Of a DNA stretch of 64,000 nucleotides, positions 55,601-64,000 are shown piece by piece. How positions within the stretch are numbered: position 1 is the stretch's first letter; each line of letters starts with the position of its first letter. Source of the stretch: Tetranychus cinnabarinus. Taxonomy: Eukaryota > Arthropoda > Arachnida > Trombidiformes > Tetranychidae. The position numbers and the translations under genes were made by a program. The DNA is taken from NCBI GenBank assembly GCA_022266195.1, contig WHVY01000005.1, positions 2,914,001 through 2,978,000 on the forward strand, given 5' to 3'. The notes beneath the pieces are model-generated. The model ran no database searches. It was given only the letters and a program-made list of their open reading frames with translations, and had not been told where the DNA came from.

Positions 55601-58600
55601 TTAATGATGCAATGATTCAAATCGATATAAATTCTGGTTCGAGTTACTTTAACTTTTACATTTAATAATGTATAATTATTGTAGCTGTTTACATTAAATT
55701 TTATCAACTTTTACTTCTTTGTAAATGTTGAAATTTCCCGAGAGAAAAGTCAAAGTTACTTAAGAAATAATAATTAATATTATTTTTGATATCAACTTGA
55801 AATGAGGAATTTCGTTAAACACAAAACACTTAGCAACCAGGAATGATGAATTTCCAGAATTGATTAATTTTTCCATTCAGTAAAAGAGAGAAATGTGAAC
55901 ATTTTAAAAGCTAAAATGATAAATGAATGCACAAGAAAATTTTCTCCTTCCTACTCAAATGATAACCAGGTAAGCAATGGCCTCAACAATGAAAAGACAT
56001 TTTCGACTTTCCCTTCGTTCTTTTTCCATAAAATCAGATGAAAACTTCAACATTTGTCTAAACTCAGTTTCAAAAGATAAACATTGAACTTTAATAAAAT
56101 CATCAAGAGATTATCTCAACTCGAATCAACTAATCATGAAAAGAAAATTGAACTTGAAAAGTCTGTAAATTGCAATAGAACCATGATCATGATTGTGGAT
56201 TCATTTTTGGAAAATTCAGCTTTTTATTGGAAAAAAGTAGCAAACATTGAAAAGTTTTTCGAAAAAAAGATTTCGAGAGAAAATTGAAAATGTGTACAGC
56301 AGATAAATAAACATGTGAATAGATATTAACAAGAAAATATGAATTCTATTCAGTCACGTCCTTTCTTTCCAAATATAATCAAGTCGACTCTCAATGAGTC
56401 AATGCTGTTAAATTTCATGTTTACCAAAATTGCACTCCAACAATCTTATACAATGAATACATCAAATCAACTTGTATTAATAATGATATTTGACTTTGTT
56501 GCTTGCTTCAGTTCAATCATGTTGCACTTTAAATATCCCTTTGCAAGTTCCCCTTCTAATCCATGTGTGATGAATGAACAAACCAGATGCAAGTTGGAGT
56601 GCAAAATGCTAGTCGTTTTTTCATGCATTTGCAACCATTTTATCAACATTTCAACATTTTCCTTTCATCCGTGTTCATCTCTTTTGTAGTCAAAGGAGAG
56701 ACTCAGTTTAGGCAAAAGTTGGCAAAGTAAAGAGCAAGTTGGAATTGACATGTATATTCATTTATTTATCAAAAACTTTTTTTTCTAGTTGATAGCTTGA
56801 AGCATCCTACAGCGAATGCATAATGACACAAATCATGATGATATTGCCACTGTTATTGCTGCTTCTCCTGTCAACTTTTATTATCATTATTATTATCATT
56901 TACAATCACAGGCAACATTGAATTTTAAACTTTACTCCGTTTATTTACTTATAACACTTCATTCATTTGATTACAATGTATCAACATAATGTTCAACAAT
57001 ATTCATCACTCTACTTTTACGATAAAACATTGAACTCTCAAAATGATGAATAAGAAACACATTTTTTCTTCCTCTTTTACAAATTATTTCATGCTTGAGT
57101 GTTGCAAGAAACTTTGATTTACTATTCAATTTTCACTCCCAGTAAACTGGGAGTAGAGATCAAGAAAATGCTTCTTGTTATCTTTGCTTCTCATGATTCC
57201 ATCGGTAATTAATTTAATCTTTTACTGTTTCTTTCGATTTAATAAACTCGATTTTATTGCATTGGCAAAGTTTTCATTATTAATAGATATCATTGAGATA
57301 TTGCTTGTGAGAATATTAATTGGAAGCGAAAAAAGAGTCGAAAAATTTGCTAACAATTAAAACAAATGATGATGAGAGAGTTAATGAAATAAGTGAAGCT
57401 CATTAAGGATATATCGCTTAATCAATTAATACTGATAAAATGGCATCATTTTTGTTTCCATTTTTATGAGAAAATTTTTCAAAGAGAAAAAATAGAAAAG
57501 AAGAAATTGAGAGAAAAGTTGAAATCAAAACATGAACCAATTAGTTTAAATGGACAAGGTAATGGTGATGATAATGATGAGTGTTCATCAGGGTTAACTA
57601 AAGGAGAAGAGAGAAGAAGTGAAAAATTTTCCTTGCAACTAAAAAGCTAAATGGATTTATCAAATTCATTCATTTTCATCGCTTTTCCTTTACACTCTTC
57701 ATTATCAATATCACATCATCATTGAACCTTTCGTAAAATTATAATAATACGACCAAATAATAATTGAGATAAATTGATTTGGGTCAGGTTAAAGCTTAAT
57801 TTTGTTCGGAAGCCCGCATGATAACAGGAAGATTGAATAACAGGGAATAATCAGAATAAACAAGATTTGGTATTAGCAGATATTAAACCAGGGTAAAGAT
57901 GAAGAGAAATATGTATTAATTTTTTCTTCCTTTTCCTTCCCAACTCCCTGCCTCTCGCCGAGTAAAAAAAGGCTAATACTTTACTCCAACCCATCAACAT
58001 CATCATCATGTTGATAAAGTAATAATCTAAATATTATAAAGTAGAGAAAAGTAACTGGATAAATCCAAAAAATATTGAATGGTTAAGCAGAAAGTTATGA
58101 GCGAGAAGGAAAATGAGATGAAACCAAAAGGTAATGGGAATTGAGTTGAGGCAAAGGATAACGAGAGATTCAAGGTAAAAATGACTTTAAACTGCATCCT
58201 TGTCTTCAGTTTTGGCAAGAGGATTTATGACCATTTTATACAATGTATGAATGCTAAATCTCCCAATGGATGGCTTCCTATATCATCCTCTTTTTTTACC
58301 ATTCCCATGTTAAGCTATTTAGCAGCAACAAAAAGTTTACCAAAAGAGGAAAACTCGACTTTTTTTCTTTCTTCACTCCCAACTATTCTTCCATTTTGAA
58401 GCATCGGAACAAGCTTTTTTTCATATTAACTATTATCTTTATCATGTTTATTATTACACTCCTTTTGTATCCATTATGCGTTCATGTTAATAAATACATC
58501 AACCCTTTTCTTTTGTTGTCTCAAAATGTTATTACCATCTATTGGTAAATCCATCATTAAATAATTGCATACTTTTAGTGAAAATTAAATCATCAAAGCG

Positions 58601-60526
58601 CTTTTAGACAAACTTCATTTTAATCTAAAAATGGACTCAATGGCTTTCAGCTGCAATTCAATCACAGGTTGCTAATCATTAACTAGGCCAAAACTCATTT
58701 GTTACTCTTTGTCCAAATAATTATATGAATAGTTGTGGGACAACAACTTTGCACTTTTCATTTGAAACTAACGATATTAATATTAAACTATTGAAGTAAA
58801 TTTTTACTTAATATTCAAGATTTTCTTGTGCTTTGTTAATTTAAATGCGAACTGAAGCTCAATAAAAGATTTTTAGAAAGGAACTTTTGGTTTCTAGTTT
58901 TTTTAATCGTCTTTTTGCACAAAACTTTTGAAGAAAAAATGGTCGTTAGTTGTTACATTTAAGCTGTGCATTCCTTCAGCTACTGATTTGTACTGTAGCG
59001 ATTCATTCATCGACTACAGGTTCGAAAATAGGATGTGATTCCTTGTCAATATGAGCCAAGAGTCAAGTTCTTTTTTCATTTTCCTTATTCGAAGCTTATT
59101 TATTTTTACATTGTTTTCATGTTTGTGATACATTGTTTAACCTGTTTTTGCTTTCAAACAATTGAACAAGCGTCTTGATTGTGGCCAGACAATGTAAACA
59201 CAATCAAATATTGATGGAAGAGAAGCTAATATAATAAAAAAGAGTGAAAAGCAGGAGAAACAAAAAGACAAACTTTGTTCTCTTGCAATGATCGAAGGGC
59301 TAAAGTTGAATGAAATGGAATTAACATCAACAATGAAAGGGACAGAAAAAACTTGAGCCCAAGAAAATAAATAAACAAGAAAAGTGGGCGAATAAAGGAT
59401 GAGAAAAGGTGAAAAACTGTATTGATATGGAATGTGAATGTGTGAAGAGAACAGAAAAGTGAAACAGAAATAGTAAAAGAAACAAAAAAGTTTCTAGACT
59501 CGAGATGATGCCATGTAATAAAATCTCAAGTTTCAAGGTAACAAAAAGGTTTGGAAGGTAAAAAGTTGAAAGCTGAGCAAAATTGAGTAAAAATGTTTTA
59601 CACGCCAAGTTAGAGGGAAAAGAGTAAAACGGACCGAAGAGAAGATGATGATGAAGAGAGACATGAATAACATCAAACAAACAAGCTTGATAAACACAAT
59701 GTTATTCACATCACGACATATTCTTCATCCTTTTTAGCCTAAGGTTGCGTTGTTTGTAATATTTTTTTACTCCCAGTGTGTAAGTGTGTTTTGTGTTTCA
59801 TCTTTTTTTTTTGTTTAAACTCATTCAAGTTGCTTCTTGTTGATGTTGTTGCTCATCATCAACTTTTTGCTTTGAGCTGGCTTTTTTGTTCAGCAAACAT
59901 CTCAAAGTAGATTGAGAAGTAAAAAAGTTGAGGGAAAAAAGGAGAAAGGAAAAGATGAGCATGATGATGGTGAGTGCACATGGGGATGTCTCAATGATGA
60001 TGTTTCCAATGATTCACATCAACATTATTTTTATTTTTTGATACACCGATGAGAAGGAGAAGAGGAACGACAAAAAAAGGATATAATATTGCACATTAAA
60101 TGGTTTGACCCTCAAAGAGTTGAATGTTAGTCGAGATAATGTTAAAGTGAACAGTTTAACAAGGCAAAGGTGATAAAAAAGGTTGATCGTTAATGAGTTT
60201 CAAAAGGAGCATCAATGATCAACACATGTTAACTCGTTTAGATACTTTGTTTTCATCCTTTAAACGCCTTCTTTCCTCGAATCAATAAATTTTGATTAAA
60301 ATGTCATTTTGTCTCGCTGGTTGATGCACACTTTTTTTAACTAAAAAACACAATTTAATTCTCAATCACAATTGCTATGTTTCGACAGGTTCAATGACAT
60401 ATTTGATCATTTCTCAGGGAATAAAGTTGTTCATTTCAAAGTCAAATTTTGTCTCCTGTTACACACCATCTTTATGCTTCCGATTCACTGAGTTATGCCA
60501 ATGGTTAAAGGTAATAATCTACTTAC
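46687..60526. other. Right part of the 19.6-kb intron
   Basis: About 14 kb of AT-rich sequence with T- and A-runs and short GAT/CAT microsatellites. All ORFs are short and low in complexity. I see no gene, tRNA-like sequence or transposon here. Confidence 0.5.
52940..52967 (+). repeat. (CT)n microsatellite
   Basis: Short run of alternating CT in the large intron, following GATAGCTTTT. Confidence 0.7.
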
Positions 60527-60734
60527 CAACAACATCGAGAAATCCAATTTGATAGAGCATTGGAACTGTATTTATTTGGCACATATAGCCTCCTCTGTCC
60601 TCTTCCTGGGCATCATTGATAATCAAATTCCAAACGCGAAGTTCACTGTGACTCAATCCAATTCGATAATTGCGAGTTATTATGTGATCATGTATCGTTA
60701 AAATAGTCTGATCTTCGATTCTCATCCAAGCAAC
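60527..60734 (-). CDS. DIP/lachesin-like gene, exon encoding rest of Ig1
   Basis: The acceptor is CCTCAG|GTTGCTTGG and the donor is GTTGTTG|GTAAGTA. The exon enters in phase 0 and leaves in phase 1. It begins VAWMRIEDQTILTIHDH and continues through ITRNYRIGLSHSE, LRVWNLIIND and EEDRGGYMCQIN, ending IGFLDVV. The D-x-G-x-Y-x-C motif carries the second Ig1 cysteine. The conserved TILTIH and ITRN-R-I strings are hallmarks of the DIP/lachesin first domain. The intron that follows is about 19.6 kb and contains the Gypsy element. Confidence 0.93.
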
Positions 60735-61741
60735 CTGAGGATTAAGTGCATTAAGAAAAAAGATCAATATAAACATTCATTTACTTTTCAATAAACTTGC
60801 GGTGAAAGCCTAACTAATGTGCTTAAGGGATAGGCAGGCGGTCGATGCTTCTGCACTGATTAACTGCTGCAACTGCAGGTCATGTTAATGTTTTTTGTTT
60901 GATTTGGAAGACTAAACATTCTGTCAAAATTGTTTTGTGCTTTACATTGAAAGTTTACGTTTTGTGCTGTTATTGAAAAATGTTTTCCTCTTAACATAAA
61001 TTTTTCACATTCAAGTCTAAACATTTATTGGTTTGCAATGTGATTTGTCATAACAGTGCAATGGCATCATTAATCAACTGATGAATTGAAATTAATTGAC
61101 TCTTTTTCATTTCATTTCCTTTTCTCTTTTTTTATTTCCTCTCCGTTTGCAAGGTGTAAATACAAATAATAAAATTGATCTTGCATTTTGTATAAGATCT
61201 TGTGCATAATCTGTTAATGCATTTTGATCTTTTTTTTTGTTTTCCTTCCATGCATCAGTACAAGGGTAAAAAGACAATTGATTATTCAGTATGAAAAAGC
61301 AATATGAAAATAAATATGAAATGATACGATTAATGATGAACCATAACCTAATCAATGTGAATGAAGGTGAATGAAGGATGAAATGAAAGAAGGGAAACCA
61401 CGAAAAAATATCACGAACTATCGATACAGAAAAAATGGTCATCTGATGATAGATTCATCTTGCCTCACAAATTGAATTTTATTAAACAAAAGATATCGAT
61501 AGCCTTTGAATGCACAAAAAAGATAGACTTTTCTGGATAATTTTTCATATAATATTTTTCAATTTAATATGAAATGTTTCGATTAGATTGCGTTTGTCTG
61601 CAAAAACATTTCGATGACCACTGAATTCAAAGCAAATGAAAAGATAAAAGTTTCTCGAGGAAACTCTTTGTGCATAGTTGAGCTGTAAAACTGTCGAGTT
61701 TAAAGAGACGGAAAGCAGATGAAATGCGAAAATAGTTTTAC
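60735..61741. other. Intron inside Ig1
   Basis: About 1 kb between the two Ig1 exons. Nothing recognised apart from a small GC-richer patch at 60800-60880. Confidence 0.6.
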
Positions 61742-61872
61742 CTTGAAAACTCCGAGGTTCCTTACAATACATGTTAATCTGGCTTCACGTCCAATCGGAA
61801 CTGTTATATTTGAAATGGCATCAACAAACTCGGGAACATCTCCAATATAATTGTCTCCTGGATCATTTTCAT
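61742..61872 (-). CDS. DIP/lachesin-like gene, exon encoding start of Ig1
   Basis: The acceptor is GATAG at 61874-61873 and the donor is CAAG|GTAAAA at 61742/61741. The exon enters in phase 1 and leaves in phase 0. Read in frame it gives DENDPGDNYIGDVPEF, then a strand with NITVPIG and the first Ig1 cysteine in ARLTCIV, ending NLGVFK. This matches the N-terminal half of the first Ig domain in DIP/lachesin proteins, where the next exon typically resumes at VAW as it does here. There is a probable N-glycosylation sequon (NIT). The exon that should supply the signal peptide lies upstream, above 61872, and I could not identify it. Confidence 0.88.
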
Positions 61873-64000
61873 CTATCAATGTCGACGAGAGAAAAGGGCA
61901 GACAAAAGAAAATTAATCAAAATTCAACATTTATTGTCGGTATTTTTGAATAACATAATTAATCAGATCATTATGATTACTTTGAAGGCGATGATTATTT
62001 TTGTTCCCTATTAACACAACATTTACACAGTCTTTTGGTTTTCACTTTCTATTTATACTATTATACAAAAGTGAACAGCGTAATGATGATGATTGAAATA
62101 ACACATCAAAAAAGGGTTATAATAAAAAAACCCAAATGAGTTAATTGAAAGTGATAAATCAAAAAAGGAGAAGAAGGAGGAGAAAAAAGGGATTTCTGTG
62201 TGTGTATAAGAAGTAAATATATGAATAAATATAATTGAAAAAAGATGATGATGATGATGATGATGATGATGAAGGTAGCATGGAAGGTTTAAAAGGTAGA
62301 GAAAGGAAGAGAAGAAGAAAAGGTAACAAGGAAGAAAGTTGATGATGGAAAAGCAAACAAATTGAGTTAATGGTGAATCAAGTTGCGTGATTCTGCCAAT
62401 TCTTACGCCTTCTTCCCACGGATTTCCTTTCTGAATAACCAGGATTCAGATTAGCCCCATGAACACTAACCATTCAACTTTTCATTTCTCTTTTCCATCA
62501 TCATCATCATTCTCGTAATCATCAAAAAAACAACAATAACATTATCACTTTAATGTTCAGAACTTTATACATGAAAGAAAATCCCTTTTCCTCATTTTTT
62601 CACTCCAACTTTTCTCAACTTTGCTCATGAAAATTTGCAACTCCTAGTTAACATCATCAACTATAACCAAATGCATTTCATCAAATGATAATTTTTCAAC
62701 TTTTGCTTCTTGACAAACCGTCTTTTACTGTCTAGTCTTTAATGCTAAGACTCGTGTTTCCCTGCATCATTTAAAGACAGTTCAAGTCTAATTGAATTGG
62801 CTTCGGATCATTTAACCATATTGCTTAAACCCAAACTTTGATCCAAGTTAAGCTTCCTTAAACGATCAAAACAATTCCAACTCAGATTATCTGTGGTCAA
62901 CTTAACCTTCTCTCTACAATTTATCGTCTTTTATGGCATTTTTTGTATTTACAAAGAGCTCGGGTCTCTGTCATCATATTAAAATTAATTAAATGAGTAA
63001 AACAGTTGATTGATAAATAATTTGCTTCGATGTTTACCATTTTCCTCTTCTTTATTTACTCTTCTTTTTCCGTTTCTGATTAAACCGATTGACTGATCAA
63101 TGCGTTATTATTATATTATTATTATATTAATAACTTTTATTTTTTTCTTTCTTCTTTTTTTAGGCTTTCATACTTGCATTGCGCCTTGTAATATTGATGA
63201 CATGAGAATGAGAAAAGATGATTTTGTTTACTCGCATTGAAACGACCAAATATTACTTTAATCATATTAATCTATTAATTTCAATGCATCCTTTCTTATA
63301 CAAACAGTTGATTGTTCAACTTGCAATTGATCTTACATACTCAACTTCATCATATCTTGACCAGAAAAGCGTAATAAAGTTGCGTTACAATTCAATCCCC
63401 TCCATGCTGGGAGTTTTTTAGTCCAATTGACTGGACTTTCGCTTTCAAAAAGACAATGACTGAAACTTTTCCTTAATTTCAAATAGCATCTTCTTCTCTC
63501 TCAGCATCGTGTAGATACTCATTAGTGCTTTGAAAAATTTTCGCTTTACTGGTCAAGATTGCTTTCTCTAGCAAATCTCTCTCTTTGCAATTTCCAATTG
63601 GTTCAATTAAAACGCGTATCTACTGAAGACTGAGATATTTTACTAAAAGCTTTTCCCTCCCAGAGCATGTTAGAGATTAGCACAGTCTTTAGTGGAATTT
63701 GCTCGGAGAGATAAAAGGAATTGACATTACAATGGAAAAGGTTAAATTGAAAGGGAAATCATGAATAGACAAAAGGCCGAAAACTGTTGACTTGGTTGGA
63801 TGAAGGATAAATGTTTGAATTTCAGGCTTGTTAAAATGAAGATGAACGGAAATCAAAATTTCTATTTCCGTTTACTATGAATAAAAGTTAAGTGCGAAAT
63901 GAAATGCAACAAGAAAAATGTGTTATCACAATTGGGAGTAAAAGTTAATCTGATTCTTGGGAGTAAAATTTTATTGCTCTCTTCATTGAAATCAAGTATA
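61873..64000. other. Upstream intron of the Ig gene
   Basis: Should contain intron and possibly the signal-peptide exon, which must end in phase 1. No convincing candidate was found. Confidence 0.5.
62244..62272 (+). repeat. (GAT)n microsatellite
   Basis: About nine GAT units at 62246-62272 within a purine-rich intronic stretch. The opposite-strand frame becomes a poly-Ser run, which is an artefact of the repeat. Confidence 0.85.

Larger units (their letters stand above)
12351..61872 (-). other. DIP/lachesin-like Ig-superfamily receptor gene (multi-exon span)
   Basis: This is the gene-level span joining the minus-strand exons listed separately. In order, the exons give Ig1 (two exons split inside the domain just before VAW), Ig2 (two exons), Ig3 (one exon), then a short linker exon and a probable Ser/Thr-rich stalk exon. 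Known family: arthropod DIP/lachesin proteins are cell-surface adhesion receptors with three Ig domains, usually GPI-anchored or membrane-tethered, and DIPs bind Dpr partners during neuronal wiring. Signature pieces seen here are QTILTIHDHIITRN, EEDRGGYMCQIN, TWRRE, RLHMGAYLCIATNG, VHFPPMIW and SINYWTK. Donor and acceptor phases match at every junction from 61742 to 18524. Not found: the signal-peptide exon (above 61872) and a regular C-terminal exon. Paralogues in this family are too similar to assign a specific symbol. Confidence 0.9.

Noticed and set aside
62159..62356. Leu-rich minus-strand frame with poly-Ser, as signal-peptide exon of the Ig gene
   Set aside because: It starts at TTG, and the Ser run is only the (GAT)n microsatellite read on the other strand. 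No phase-1 donor was fixed.
1..64000. tRNA or rRNA genes
   Set aside because: I looked for the GGTTCGA-type arm with a matching acceptor stem and saw none. A covariance-model search would be decisive.

Overview
The window looks like arthropod nuclear DNA. It is AT-rich with long introns and GT-AG splice sites, and it carries an arthropod-type (TTAGG)n tract. The one clear host gene is a neuronal-type Ig-superfamily receptor. A mite or other chelicerate is my guess from the overall character, but the sequence does not prove it. There is no prokaryotic organisation.

The backbone is a single minus-strand gene. It spans at least 12351-61872 and runs off, or beyond recognition, at both ends. Six exons can be placed to the base with compatible splice phases (61742-61872, 60527-60734, 40727-40909, 20664-20792, 18822-19109, 18456-18524). 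Together they encode three Ig domains of the DIP/lachesin (IgLON-like) family, which are Dpr-interacting cell-surface proteins. A probable Ser/Thr-rich stalk exon follows at 12351-12725. The signal-peptide exon and the regular C-terminal exon were not found.

The introns, two of them about 20 kb, hold nearly everything else. Intron 40910-60526 contains a 5.2-kb Ty3/Gypsy LTR retrotransposon (41511-46681) with TSD, LTRs, polypurine tract and one intact gag-pol ORF. Intron 20793-40726 contains an intact-looking Merlin-type (IS1595/ISXO2-like) DNA transposon (34971-38139) with a 9-bp TSD. This transposon carries about 600 bp of perfect (TTAGG)n inside it. The same intron holds a mariner-like MITE (29590-30016) and a giant palindrome (30150-31307 and 31741-32898, 1158-bp arms). 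Each palindrome arm carries a small secreted Pro/Ala-rich protein gene with TATA box and poly(A) signal. The intron around 12.7-18.4 kb has a diverged paralogue of that secreted gene (14607-14861), broken promoter copies of the family, and a second mariner-like MITE (15682-16080). The leftmost 12 kb lies downstream of the last recognised exon. It contains fold-back MITEs (6234-6812, 7193-7350, 8210-8502) and the 3' end of a non-LTR retrotransposon ORF (7418-7678).

The most unusual items are four. First, the telomere-type array sits inside a DNA transposon. Second, the secreted-protein gene family is arranged head-to-head in near-identical inverted arms flanked by an imperfect 9-bp direct repeat. 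Third, the retrotransposon uses the same 13-residue repeat as a linker at two polyprotein boundaries, and related AGTACT units occur in its LTR. Fourth, the third Ig exon can read through its donor into a hydrophobic tail and stop.
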